Shown here one piece after another: positions 25,705 to 34,861 of a stretch of DNA of 64,000 bases. A model generated the notes under the pieces. It saw only the letters and a program-made list of their open reading frames with translations. It had not been told where the DNA came from and did not search any database. The translations under genes were made by a program, and so were the position numbers. Numbering within the stretch: position 1 is the stretch's first letter; each line of letters begins with the position of its first letter. Source of the DNA: Paenibacillus wynnii (GTDB lineage: Bacteria; Bacillota; Bacilli; Paenibacillales; Paenibacillaceae); contig NZ_JQCR01000003.1 of assembly GCF_000757885.1 (NCBI RefSeq), forward strand, positions 2,046,001 through 2,110,000. The letters run 5' to 3'.

Positions 25705-26588
25705 CAGTATTCAATCCTTTCGTTACGCCGGGCTATCACCAGCTGATAAAATGCTGTAACCACCAGCGTAAACATAAAGATCAGAACGGCGATCGCATTG
25801 CCGTAGCCATATTTAAAGTTCGTGATCGCATATTTTATCATATAGGTTGCCATAACCTCGGTAGAGCCTGCAGGTCCACCCTTTGTCATAACGATAACTA
25901 TATCTGCTGCTTTCATCGCCCCTGCAATGGAGAGCATTATAACGACGGATATGATCGGCATGATGAGAGGTAATGTAATGCGTAAGGCCCGCTGCACTCC
26001 GGTAGCGCCGTCAATCTTCGCTGCTTCATCCAGTTCCCCAGGGATCGAAAGAATCGCAGCTAACACCATTACAATGTAAAATCCGGTCCACTGCCAAGCG
26101 TTCGTGATTAGAATGGACAACATAGCAACCCTTTCATCCGACAGCCAGTAGATGGGATCTACACCAAACAATCCAATGATTTTATTGATTAGACCAATGT
26201 TCGGCTCATAAATAAAGCCCCAAAGGATTCCGATAACTGCTGTAGACATGATGGCAGGCATAAACACCGCTGTTTTATATAGGCCTTTCAGCTTTTTCAC
26301 ATTGGCTATTAAAAGGGAGAATAACACAATTAAAGGTACCTGCACAAAACAAGAGAAAATGATGAACCAACCGTTATTTTTAGCCGAAACCCAGAAACGT
26401 TCATCACCTAATGCTTTCTTGAAGTTGGTTAGGCCGGTATACTTAACCGTGTCTGAAACCCCGTTCCAGCTGGTTAAGCTATAATAAATGGAGCTGAATA
26501 TAGGATAAACAAAGAACATCAGAAACAAAAATAATGCCGGTAGAACGAAAAGTGTAAAGATCAAAGGATTTTTCAGCGCTTTATTCAT
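25704..26588 (-). CDS. Carbohydrate ABC transporter permease (MalF/UgpA type)
   Basis: A 294-residue permease with six membrane segments (IFTLFVLPALFLFLMFFVYP first). The EAA loop is ELDEAAKIDGATGVQRALRI. The ATG at 26588 follows GGAGG. It forms the heterodimer partner of the permease at 24874-25704. It is separated from the receptor gene by a hairpin with a T run, which may lower permease expression relative to the receptor. Confidence 0.93.
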   Translation of the reverse strand: MNKALKNPLIFTLFVLPALFLFLMFFVYPIFSSIYYSLTSWNGVSDTVKYTGLTNFKKALGDERFWVSAKNNGWFIIFSCFVQVPLIVLFSLLIANVKKLKGLYKTAVFMPAIMSTAVIGILWGFIYEPNIGLINKIIGLFGVDPIYWLSDERVAMLSILITNAWQWTGFYIVMVLAAILSIPGELDEAAKIDGATGVQRALRITLPLIMPIISVVIMLSIAGAMKAADIVIVMTKGGPAGSTEVMATYMIKYAITNFKYGYGNAIAVLIFMFTLVVTAFYQLVIARRNERIEY

Positions 26589-26654
26589 GACTACCTCCAG
26601 TTACTGTGACCTCAGCGATAATCGTTAGAGATCTTACTTCCTGTATTTTAAAAA

Positions 26655-26684
26655 ATGTACCCTGGAACAATCGCCAGGGTACAT
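26655..26684 (-). terminator. Terminator-like hairpin inside transporter operon 1
   Basis: A perfect 11-bp stem (ATGTACCCTGG with CCAGGGTACAT), 8-nt loop, followed by TTTTTT on the minus strand. It lies between the receptor stop (26700) and the permease start (26588). Probably a partial terminator or mRNA-stabilising hairpin. Confidence 0.85.
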
Positions 26685-26699
26685 TTAGTTTACTGCTCC

Positions 26700-28100
26700 T
26701 TACTCTACTGCTGCGTTCGCTTCTTCTTGTACCTTTTGCAGGGCTGCACCCATTTTTTCCGGAGTGGTCTGACCTCCGATTAGACTTTGAATTTGAATGT
26801 TACTGATTTCAGTTGTAACGTCAGCCTGAACCAAGGAATCAAAGGCAGGGAATGAAGATTGGGAACTGTTGAGGACTGCTACGATCTCGCTCATCAAATC
26901 ATCCGTAATGCTGGAGTTCAGTTTGGCTTGATCAATCTTCATAGCAGGTAGAACGCCGTCTTCCACAAGTCCGCGAAGCTGCATTTCTTCATTGAACAGG
27001 TTCTTGATAAACGATTTAACAGCAGCCAGCTGGCCCTCATCATCCGCTACCGAAGCCGAGAAGCCATAACCATTATTAACATCCCGCATCAACGCTGTTT
27101 GGTCACCCACTCCGCCTTCTACAGGAGGAATATTGAAGAATCCGACTTTGCCAATCATGCCTTCACCGGATTGACCGGCTTTGAATACAGAGGACTTCCA
27201 AGTTCCGTCATACATCAGGATAGCTTCACCGCTTGTGAATTGAGTAGTGTATTCTGCATACTCAAATCCAAGCTCGCCTTTTTTGAAATATCCTTTGTCG
27301 ATCCACTCTTTATATTTCGAGAAGCCCTTAACCATATTAGCATCAGACCACTTGGCTTCGCCCGTTGGGAACTTGGCAGTCACATCTGGACCTGCATAAC
27401 GTGACCACAGGTGGTTAGCGAGCATCAGAGGTACCCAGCCTGCTTTGGAAGCTCCAGCCAATGGTACTTTGCCATCCGCTTTGATATCTGCTAATTGTTT
27501 TTCTAACTCTGCAAACGTAGTAGGAGCTTTCCATCCTTTTTCTGTGTAGTATCCCTTGTTATAAAAGAAGCCTTCACCGGAACCGCCGATTGGCAATCCG
27601 TAAATTTTACCCTCATACGTGAAGGGGTCAAGGTTGGAAAACTTATCTTTAATACCCAGCTCTTCGAGGATCGGTGTCAAATCGAGAAGCTTGCTTTCTT
27701 TGGCATATATTTTGGAGTCTGGACTACCGAAGAGATCGAAGATCTCCGGCGGATTTCCTGCCGCCATTTCACCGCGCAGCTTCTCTTTACGGTTCACATC
27801 GGAATCCACACCATCCAGCTTGAAGGTCAAACCAGGAACATCTCCTTGAACTTTCCCTACTACATCCTCCAGAATGGCCAGACGTTTCTGTTTGTCCGCA
27901 CCTACTTGAGTATGACGGATAGTCATCTCGAATGGTTCACTGCTTACGGGTTCTTCTGTGGCAGCAGCATTGGTTGCATCCGGAGCTTTCGTAGCCTCCT
28001 CAGCGTTGGTAGTCTTATTATTGTTGTTGCCTCCACAACCAGTCATTAACGCAGAGGTGACGAAAATCAAGGACAATAGCATAGTCAAACTTTTTCTCAT
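26700..28100 (-). CDS. Extracellular sugar-binding lipoprotein (ABC transporter 1)
   Basis: A 466-residue family 1 solute-binding protein. The lipoprotein signal ends at SALMTGCGGN. An Asn/Ala/Thr-rich linker follows, then the bilobed receptor (FDLFGSPDSKIYAKESKLLD; GEAILMYDGTWKSSVF). The start is ATG 28100 after GGGAGGG. It is the first gene of a cluster that continues with two permeases, a YesM-type kinase and a YesN-type regulator. The ligand is unknown; the family binds oligosaccharides. Confidence 0.92.
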   Translation of the reverse strand: MRKSLTMLLSLIFVTSALMTGCGGNNNNKTTNAEEATKAPDATNAAATEEPVSSEPFEMTIRHTQVGADKQKRLAILEDVVGKVQGDVPGLTFKLDGVDSDVNRKEKLRGEMAAGNPPEIFDLFGSPDSKIYAKESKLLDLTPILEELGIKDKFSNLDPFTYEGKIYGLPIGGSGEGFFYNKGYYTEKGWKAPTTFAELEKQLADIKADGKVPLAGASKAGWVPLMLANHLWSRYAGPDVTAKFPTGEAKWSDANMVKGFSKYKEWIDKGYFKKGELGFEYAEYTTQFTSGEAILMYDGTWKSSVFKAGQSGEGMIGKVGFFNIPPVEGGVGDQTALMRDVNNGYGFSASVADDEGQLAAVKSFIKNLFNEEMQLRGLVEDGVLPAMKIDQAKLNSSITDDLMSEIVAVLNSSQSSFPAFDSLVQADVTTEISNIQIQSLIGGQTTPEKMGAALQKVQEEANAAVE

Positions 28101-28379
28101 TTTTTGTGACCCTCCCTATATATTGATTTCCTTTACACTTCTTATTATAAAAAACGTTCTCATTTACCGTAAGGTCAAGATTCATCTACAATAGGGATAA
28201 AATACTCTTATGTAAGCGGAATCATCTCAATTTTATCACATAGTTGTGTTAATTAAAGTGACATTTAAAAATAAATACACTCCATCCAGCTTCTAAAATC
28301 ACAAATGATGTTAGGAAACTTCTACATAATAAAGCTGAGACGAGACTATGTCACGAGCTGTTCCGTATCCTACGAAAAC
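28101..28379. other. Upstream region of sugar transporter 1
   Basis: No ORF. AT-rich sequence with a TATAAT-like hexamer on the minus strand near 28145-28150 and a GGGAGGG ribosome site before the receptor gene. A weak cre-like TGAGAACGTTTTTT lies around 28150. No clear regulator site could be fixed. Confidence 0.4.
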
Positions 28380-28423
28380 AAAAAAAGCTATTCCTCCAGT
28401 AGAAAACTACCTTTGGAACAGCT
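28380..28423 (-). terminator. Intrinsic terminator after pflA
   Basis: On the minus strand AGCTGTTCC pairs with GGAATAGCT (inner TAG/CTA) and is followed by TTTTTTTG. A second possible partner (GAGCTGTTCC) lies at about 28354-28363. Confidence 0.8.
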
Positions 28424-28439
28424 CTTTATATACATTGAA

Positions 28440-29195
28440 TTATAGTACCAATGCTGTCTGCTTACGTCCTTCTTCAACCAATCGGTAGGCCCGTGCAACT
28501 TCTTCCTCCGTAGGAGAAGGTACACCTTCTAATTCGTAAGGTTTGCCAAGCATTTCCCATTTATAAATACCCATTTGATGGTAGGGCAAAATTTCGAATT
28601 TCTCTACGCCATTCAACGTCCCGATGAAGCGTCCAAGGTTAAGCAAGTCCTCTTCCTTGTCATGGATACCTGGAACGTAGACGTGACGAACCCACATCTT
28701 ACGATCATGGTCTGACAACCAGCGTGCCAGCTTCAAGGTACGATCATTGGATTTACCAGTGAGCTTAATGTGAGCCTCATCATCAATGTGCTTTAGATCC
28801 AACAGTACTAGATCCGTAACCTCTAACAAATCATTAATCCTGTCACCTTCGTTGTAGCCATTGGTATCCAGCGTGGTATGAAGATTCCAGCGTTTCTTCA
28901 CTTCAGTGAATAATTGCTTCACAAATTGAGCTTGCAACGTTGGTTCTCCACCCGAAACGGTCAAACCGCCTCCGGATGTCCGGTAGTATTGCAGGTAAGG
29001 CTCAATCTCTGACAAGACTTCTTCTAGGCTCATTTCTTTGCCATCGTTAAGTGTCCAAGTATCTGGATTATGACAGTATTGGCATTTCAACAAGCAGCCC
29101 TGCATGAACAAAACAAAGCGAATACCTGGTCCATCCACGGTACCAAAGGTTTCTAAGGAATGTATGCGTCCGTTTACCATATAATATGATGCCAT
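28440..29195 (-). CDS. pflA: Pyruvate formate-lyase activating enzyme
   Basis: Radical SAM enzyme that installs the glycyl radical on PflB under anaerobic conditions. The cluster motif is CLLKCQYCHNPDTW (CxxxCxxC), with FGTVDGPGIRFVLFMQG just before and the SAM-binding SGGGLTVSGGEP after. 251 residues, normal length. The frame starts MASYYMVNGRIHS; the second Met (29180) is the usual family start, but its ribosome site is no better. It follows pflB by about 110 bp on the same strand, presumably in one operon. Confidence 0.97.
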   Translation of the reverse strand: MASYYMVNGRIHSLETFGTVDGPGIRFVLFMQGCLLKCQYCHNPDTWTLNDGKEMSLEEVLSEIEPYLQYYRTSGGGLTVSGGEPTLQAQFVKQLFTEVKKRWNLHTTLDTNGYNEGDRINDLLEVTDLVLLDLKHIDDEAHIKLTGKSNDRTLKLARWLSDHDRKMWVRHVYVPGIHDKEEDLLNLGRFIGTLNGVEKFEILPYHQMGIYKWEMLGKPYELEGVPSPTEEEVARAYRLVEEGRKQTALVL

Positions 29196-29307
29196 CCTTT
29201 CGCCACCGTTTATCCCTCTAAAAACGGATTGAACCGCCCCTTTTCAAGGACGGTTTTCCGTATGGAGATATAGATGTCAATGTATAGATTAACTGGTTAA
29301 TTTATGA

Positions 29308-31569
29308 TTACATCGAACCGTGGAAAGTACGGTTAATTACATCCATTTGTTGTTCGCGAGTCAGCTTGATGAAGTTAACTGCATAGCCGGATACACGGAT
29401 TGTCAATTGTGGATAGTTCTCTGGGTGCTCCATAGCATCCATCAATTGTTCGCGAGCAAATACGTTAACATTCAAGTGGTGACCTTTGCTGCCAAAGTAT
29501 CCGTCAAGCATCGATACAAGGTTGGATTTACGTCCTTCTTCTTCTTTACCCAGTGCTTTAGGCACGATAGAGAAAGTGTTGGAGATTCCATCCAAGCTAT
29601 CTTCGTATGGCAATTTAGCAACGGAACTCAGGGAAGCCAAAGCACCTTTCTTATCACGGCCGTGCATTGGGTTAGCGCCCGGTGCGAACGGTTCGCCTTT
29701 TTTACGACCATCAGGTGTAGTACCAGTCTTTTTACCGTATACTACATTTGAAGTAATTGTCAACACGGATTGTGTAGGCAATGCGTCACGGTAAGCATGG
29801 TTTTTGCGAATCTTAGTCATGAAAGTTTCAACCAATTCAACTGCGATGTTATCAACAGCATCGTCGTTGTTACCGTAGCAAGGGAATTCGCCTTCGGTTT
29901 CGAAGTCAACCGCGATACCTTGTTCGTTGCGAATTACTTTAACTTTAGCGAATTTGATAGCACTCAAGGAGTCAGCTGTAACAGACAGACCAGCGATACC
30001 ACAAGCCATTGTCCGCAGAATATCACGGTCATGCAGTGCCATTTCGATACGCTCGTAGGAATATTTATCATGCATATAGTGAATAACATTCAATGTGTTC
30101 ATGTAAAGCTTAGCAAGCCAGTCCATCATAGGGTGGAACCGTTTCATTACTTCATCATAATCAAGATATTCAGAAGTAATACGTGGCAGTTCAGGTCCAA
30201 CTTGAGCGCCGGACTTCTCATCTACACCACCGTTGATTGCATACAGCAATGCTTTTGCCAAGTTAGCGCGAGCTCCAAAGAATTGCATTTGTTTACCGAT
30301 ACGCATTGCGGATACGCAACAAGCGATACCGTAGTCGTCTCCGTAGATCGGACGCATCAAATCGTCATTCTCATATTGGATGGAGCTGGTTTCGATAGAA
30401 ACCTTCGCACAGTAATTCTTGAAGCCTTCAGGCAATTGTTCGGACCAAAGTACTGTCAAGTTTGGTTCTGGAGCAGGGCCTAGGTTGTACAGCGTGTGTA
30501 GGAAACGGAAGCTGCTCTTCGTAACGCGAGTAGTTCCATCTACAGACATACCACCAATGGATTCTGTTACCCAAGTAGGGTCACCACTGAACAATTCATT
30601 ATAGTCAGGTGTACGCAAGAACTTAACAATGCGCAGCTTCATGACAAAATGGTCAACCAATTCTTGTGCTTGTTCTTCGTTCAGAACGCCTTCTTCAAGA
30701 TCACGTTGAACATAAATATCAAGGAACGAGGATACGCGTCCTAGGGACATTGCCGCACCGTTTTGTTCTTTAATTGCTGCCAGGTAACCGAAGTACACCC
30801 ATTGGAAAGCTTCTTTAGCTGTGTTAGCCGGCTTGGAAATATCGAAGCCATGCATTTGAGCCATTTTCTTCAATTCGCCCAAAGCGCGAATTTGTTCGGA
30901 TATTTCTTCACGAAGACGAATTACATGATCGCTCATGGAATCCAATTCGAGGTTTAATAAATCTTGTTTCTTTTCTTTAATGAGGAAGTCGACACCGTAA
31001 AGAGCTACACGACGGTAGTCACCGATAATACGACCGCGACCGTAAGCATCAGGAAGACCAGTAATAACACCGGATTTACGAGCTGCTCTCATATCGTTTG
31101 TATATGCATCAAATACGCCTTGGTTATGCGTTTTGCGAATGTTCGTAAACATATCCACAATACCTTGTGGAAGTTCAAATCCATATGCGTTACAAGCATC
31201 GATCATCATTTTGATACCGCCAAAAGGCTGTACGGAACGTTTGAAAGGTGCATCTGTTTGAACGCCTACGATTTGCTCTTTGTCTTTGTCGATATAACCA
31301 GGGTTATGGGATACGATTGTGGATACAGTATTAACATCCACATCAAGTACTCCGCCGTTGGCAATTTCTTGTTTGGTCATTTCGGAAACGAGTTTCCAAA
31401 GTTCGTTGGTGTTGTGAGTAGCGCCTGCTAGGAAATCTTCTTTACCTAGGTATGGCTTGATGTTCTTCTCAATAAAATCATTAACATTTACTTTTCTTGA
31501 CCATTTACCTTTTGCAAAAGAACGCCATCCCGACTTAACCTCTTGTACATCTTTTTCAATCACCGACAT
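29308..31569 (-). CDS. pflB: Formate acetyltransferase (pyruvate formate-lyase)
   Basis: Splits pyruvate with CoA into acetyl-CoA and formate in anaerobic growth. About 753 residues. The adjacent active-site cysteines lie in DYGIACCVSAMRIG (about residue 417). The radical glycine is in RVSGYAVNFIKLT near residue 728, followed by the family end RTFHGSM. The frame extends to 31584; ATG 31569 (SVIEKDVQEV) after GGAGGG is the start. It lies upstream of pflA and downstream of adhE, with two Fnr-type palindromes before it. It is the main formate source of this fermentative island. Confidence 0.98.
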   Translation of the reverse strand: MSVIEKDVQEVKSGWRSFAKGKWSRKVNVNDFIEKNIKPYLGKEDFLAGATHNTNELWKLVSEMTKQEIANGGVLDVDVNTVSTIVSHNPGYIDKDKEQIVGVQTDAPFKRSVQPFGGIKMMIDACNAYGFELPQGIVDMFTNIRKTHNQGVFDAYTNDMRAARKSGVITGLPDAYGRGRIIGDYRRVALYGVDFLIKEKKQDLLNLELDSMSDHVIRLREEISEQIRALGELKKMAQMHGFDISKPANTAKEAFQWVYFGYLAAIKEQNGAAMSLGRVSSFLDIYVQRDLEEGVLNEEQAQELVDHFVMKLRIVKFLRTPDYNELFSGDPTWVTESIGGMSVDGTTRVTKSSFRFLHTLYNLGPAPEPNLTVLWSEQLPEGFKNYCAKVSIETSSIQYENDDLMRPIYGDDYGIACCVSAMRIGKQMQFFGARANLAKALLYAINGGVDEKSGAQVGPELPRITSEYLDYDEVMKRFHPMMDWLAKLYMNTLNVIHYMHDKYSYERIEMALHDRDILRTMACGIAGLSVTADSLSAIKFAKVKVIRNEQGIAVDFETEGEFPCYGNNDDAVDNIAVELVETFMTKIRKNHAYRDALPTQSVLTITSNVVYGKKTGTTPDGRKKGEPFAPGANPMHGRDKKGALASLSSVAKLPYEDSLDGISNTFSIVPKALGKEEEGRKSNLVSMLDGYFGSKGHHLNVNVFAREQLMDAMEHPENYPQLTIRVSGYAVNFIKLTREQQMDVINRTFHGSM

Positions 31570-31703
31570 GCTAAATCCCTCCATTTATCTTTATTGTATT
31601 TGTGGAGATCGCGGGCTTGAAGGTTAATCCCGAGTCTCGTGATCCCATGAAAACTTGTTCGAAATTTCACAATCCCGTTTGTTTACTGGGAGCTTATATA
31701 AAC

Positions 31704-31776
31704 AGTTTAGTTTATAATCCCATAACGGACTGTGACAAATATCACCTTTTCTAACTTTTCGGTGATATTTGTCACT
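31704..31776 (-). promoter_or_regulatory. Two Fnr-type boxes and promoter of pflB
   Basis: TGTGACAAATATCACC (31731-31746) and GGTGATATTTGTCACT (31761-31776) each fit TGTGA-N6-TCACA with one or two mismatches. Their centres are 30 bp apart, about three helical turns. The nearer box is centred about 41.5 bp before the start implied by a minus-strand -10 TAAACT (31704-31709). A Rex-like TTGTGAAATTTCGAACAA lies near 31658-31675. The two boxes also form a 15-bp inverted repeat. Confidence 0.7.
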
Positions 31777-31819
31777 CTCGTCACAGTTATGATATTTCTG
31801 GTTTTAACTTGATCTTAAC

Positions 31820-34441
31820 TTAGTTTTCGAATTTTCCGTAGAATGCGTTCCGGTATACGTCAGCAAGTTCAGTAACCAGTGGCAACTTCGGATTAGCTGT
31901 TGTACATTGGTCTTCAAATGCACGGTCAGCCAAGTAATCTACGCGGGATTCGAAGTCTTTAGCATCAAAGCCCAGCTCTTGGAAGGACAATGGAATACCC
32001 AGGTTCTTGTTCATTTCGCGAATTTTGTTGATCAAGCTGTTTACGCCTTCTTCAGTTGTACGAGCTGGCAATCCCAGAATACGGGCAATTTCAGCATAAC
32101 GCTCGTCAGCGATGAAGTGCGAGTATTTAGGGAACGCAGCGAACTTAGTAGGTTTTTTAGCATTGTAGCGGATAACGTGCGGCATAAGGATCGCGTTAGT
32201 ACGACCGTGTGCCGTGTGATATTGTCCGCCCCATTTGTGAGCCAAACTGTGGTTAATACCCAAGAATGCATTAGCAAAGGCCATACCAGCAAGTGTAGAT
32301 GCATTGTGCATTTTCTCACGGGCAAGCGGATCTGCTTCAAGTGCTGATTTTTCAAGGTATTGAACTACCAGTTGGATTGCTTTGATAGCAAGACCATCGG
32401 AATAATCACTTGCCATTACTGAAACATAAGCTTCAATAGCATGTGTAAGTACGTCCATACCAGTATCTGCTACTGCAAACTTAGGCAATGAGTATACGAA
32501 TTCCGGATCAATGATAGCTACGTCTGGAGTTAATTCATAATCAGCTAGCGGATATTTAGTGTGAACATCTGTTGTTTTGTCAGTGATAACTGCAAAGGAT
32601 GTTACTTCTGAACCTGTACCCGAAGTTGTTGGGATCGCTACGAACTTAGCTTTTTGACCCAAACGTGGGTATTTGTAGATCCGTTTACGGATATCCATGA
32701 ACTTTTGTTTCAAGTTGTGGAAATCAGTATCTGGGTATTCATAGAACAACCACATAGCTTTGGCAGCATCCATTGGGGAACCGCCACCCAGTGCGATAAT
32801 GCAGTCTGGTTGGAATCTAGCCATCATTGCTGTACCTTTATCAACTGTTGTAGTTGATGGATCTGGTTCAACTTCAGAGAACACTTCGATAACTACAGGT
32901 GTTTGGCGTTGACGCAGATAATGCTCAACTCTTTCAACATAGCCCAGTTTTACCATCATAGGGTCAGTGATGATTGCTACACGAGTAATATCAGGCATTT
33001 TTGCCAGGTATTGTGTACAACCTTTTTCGAAGTAAATCTTGTTAGGCACTTTAAACCATTGCATATTCACGGTACGACGGTTCACCCTTTTCACGTTGAT
33101 CAAGTTAATGGCAGTAACGTTCTGAGATACCGAGTTGCGTCCGTAAGAACCACAGCCCAATGTAAGTGAAGGGATATTAGTGTTATAAAGATCGCCAATT
33201 GCACCATGAGTAGAAGGTGAGTTCACGATAATACGTCCTGTTTGCAGACGGTGCGAGAATTTAAGGATAACTTCTTCATTATAGGAATGAATCGCGGAAC
33301 TGTGTCCCATGCCGCCGAATTCAACGATTTCAGCTGCACGTGCAATCCCTTGATCAGCATTTTTCACTTTGTAGCAAGCAAGTACTGGGCTTAATTTCTC
33401 AGCAGACAGTGGGAATTTAGTTCCTACGCCTTCGAGTTCAGCAACCAGAATTTTAGTTCCAGCAGGAACTTGAATACCGCACATTTCAGCGATCTTCACT
33501 GCAGATTGTCCAACAATCGCAGGGTTTACTGCGCATTTTTCAACATTCATTGCGCCAGCAGTCAGTTTTGCAGCTTCTTCTTTATTCACGAAGTAACAAC
33601 CGTTAGCGATCATTTTCTTCTTCACTTGGTCGAAGATTGGCTCTTCAATGATAACTGCTTGTTCAGAAGCACAAATCATACCATTATCGAAAGATTTAGA
33701 AAGAATAAGGTCAGTTACTGCTTGATCCAGATCAGCACTCTTCTCAATGAAGCAAGGAACGTTACCAGGTCCAACGCCAAGTGCAGGTTTACCGCAGCTG
33801 TAAGCCGCTTTAACCATTGCAGAACCACCAGTTGCCAAAATCAAAGCAACATCATTGTTGTTCATCAATGCATTTGTTTTGTCCATAGTTGGAGCTTCGA
33901 TCCATTGGATACAGTTCTCAGGAGCGCCTGCTTTTACAGCAGCTTCAGCAAGGATTCTTGCAGCTTCACGGCTGCACTCTTGTGCTGAAGGGTGGAAACC
34001 GAATATAATTGGGTTACGTGTCTTAATGGAAATCAACGCTTTGAACATTGTAGTTGACGTAGGGTTAGTAACTGGAGTAATACCCATAACGATTCCGACA
34101 GGTTCTGCGATCTTTTGGAAGTTGTCGTATTTGTTGTCTTCAATGATGCCTACTGTTTTATCATTTTTGATGTTGTTGTAGATATACTCTGTTGCGAAGA
34201 TGTTCTTGATGATTTTGTCTTCATATACTCCGCGACCCGTTTCTTCGATAGCCATTTTCGCCAAATGCATGTGTTTATCGAGACCAGCCAATGCCATGGC
34301 TTGCACGATCTTGTTCACTTGCTCTTGGTCGAGCAACATGAACTCCTCTAATGCTTTCTTAGCTTTGTCAACTACCGTCTGAATATATTCTTCAGCGGTA
34401 GGTTGTTTAACTTGGGCGGCTACTTCATTTTTTACTGCCAT
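31820..34441 (-). CDS. adhE: Bifunctional acetaldehyde-CoA/alcohol dehydrogenase
   Basis: Converts acetyl-CoA to ethanol in two NADH-dependent steps. The N-terminal aldehyde dehydrogenase half (about 1-440) has the catalytic Cys in NGMICASEQAVI. The C-terminal iron-dependent alcohol dehydrogenase (about 455-873) has GGGSPMDAAKAMW and the iron-binding histidines in GINHSLAHKWGGQYHTAHGR. 873 residues, as in full-length AdhE, which forms spirosomes. The ATG follows CGAGGGAG. It lies upstream of pflB on the same strand, separated by 235 bp carrying pflB's own promoter. An Fnr-type box and a cre-like site precede it. Confidence 0.98.
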   Translation of the reverse strand: MAVKNEVAAQVKQPTAEEYIQTVVDKAKKALEEFMLLDQEQVNKIVQAMALAGLDKHMHLAKMAIEETGRGVYEDKIIKNIFATEYIYNNIKNDKTVGIIEDNKYDNFQKIAEPVGIVMGITPVTNPTSTTMFKALISIKTRNPIIFGFHPSAQECSREAARILAEAAVKAGAPENCIQWIEAPTMDKTNALMNNNDVALILATGGSAMVKAAYSCGKPALGVGPGNVPCFIEKSADLDQAVTDLILSKSFDNGMICASEQAVIIEEPIFDQVKKKMIANGCYFVNKEEAAKLTAGAMNVEKCAVNPAIVGQSAVKIAEMCGIQVPAGTKILVAELEGVGTKFPLSAEKLSPVLACYKVKNADQGIARAAEIVEFGGMGHSSAIHSYNEEVILKFSHRLQTGRIIVNSPSTHGAIGDLYNTNIPSLTLGCGSYGRNSVSQNVTAINLINVKRVNRRTVNMQWFKVPNKIYFEKGCTQYLAKMPDITRVAIITDPMMVKLGYVERVEHYLRQRQTPVVIEVFSEVEPDPSTTTVDKGTAMMARFQPDCIIALGGGSPMDAAKAMWLFYEYPDTDFHNLKQKFMDIRKRIYKYPRLGQKAKFVAIPTTSGTGSEVTSFAVITDKTTDVHTKYPLADYELTPDVAIIDPEFVYSLPKFAVADTGMDVLTHAIEAYVSVMASDYSDGLAIKAIQLVVQYLEKSALEADPLAREKMHNASTLAGMAFANAFLGINHSLAHKWGGQYHTAHGRTNAILMPHVIRYNAKKPTKFAAFPKYSHFIADERYAEIARILGLPARTTEEGVNSLINKIREMNKNLGIPLSFQELGFDAKDFESRVDYLADRAFEDQCTTANPKLPLVTELADVYRNAFYGKFEN

Positions 34442-34490
34442 CTCCCTCGTCCTCCTATCAATTTTTAAAGTTGTTTTTCTCTACGGATTT

Positions 34491-34534
34491 ATCTTACCAC
34501 ATCATTCTCCATATGCATAGTGAAATCTTTCACA
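34491..34534 (-). promoter_or_regulatory. Fnr-type box and promoter of adhE
   Basis: AGTGAAATCTTTCACA (34519-34534) differs from TGTGA-N6-TCACA by one base. A -10-like TAAGAT (minus strand, 34491-34496) puts the box centre about 42 bp upstream of the start. Confidence 0.65.
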
Positions 34535-34560
34535 TACTATAAATTTTTTTTGATTTGTTT

Positions 34561-34574
34561 TCAAAGCGCTTACA
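34561..34574. promoter_or_regulatory. cre-like site (CcpA) upstream of adhE
   Basis: TCAAAGCGCTTACA matches the catabolite-response consensus TGWAANCGNTNWCA at 13 of 14 positions; the one mismatch is C for G at position 2. It lies about 30 bp upstream of the Fnr-type box. Confidence 0.5.
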
Positions 34575-34808
34575 TTCGATCATAATAAGTATCTATTGAC
34601 ATTTTTTATAAATAAATTAGCCATTAAACTTCACTTTGTGAGGTTAGCCCTGTCTGTTATTGTTGCTTTTTAGGGAAAAGATGATAACAATATAAGCCCA
34701 TTGATTTAGTGAGCTTAATTTATTCTTTAGAAAAACTCCTTCTATTATTCCTTGGGTTTTTGCCTATCATAATTATAAGGGCTTTCTATTATCAGCCCAA
34801 AACATACC

Positions 34809-34836
34809 AAAACCGACTCCATATCAGAGTCGGTTT
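34809..34836 (-). terminator. Intrinsic terminator after the transporter-2 receptor gene
   Basis: Stem AAACCGACTC with GAGTCGGTTT and a 7-nt loop, 25 bp after the receptor stop codon; followed by TTGG rather than a long T run. Confidence 0.7.
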
Positions 34837-34861
34837 CTGGTATTCATCATGCTCTTATCAA

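Noticed and set aside
29770..30483. Plus-strand ORF of 237 codons opposite pflB
   Set aside because: Shadow frame caused by biased codons in a highly expressed gene.
31732..31775. 15-bp inverted repeat as the adhE terminator
   Set aside because: No T run follows on the minus strand; each arm with its neighbours makes an Fnr-type box near the pflB promoter, which explains it better.
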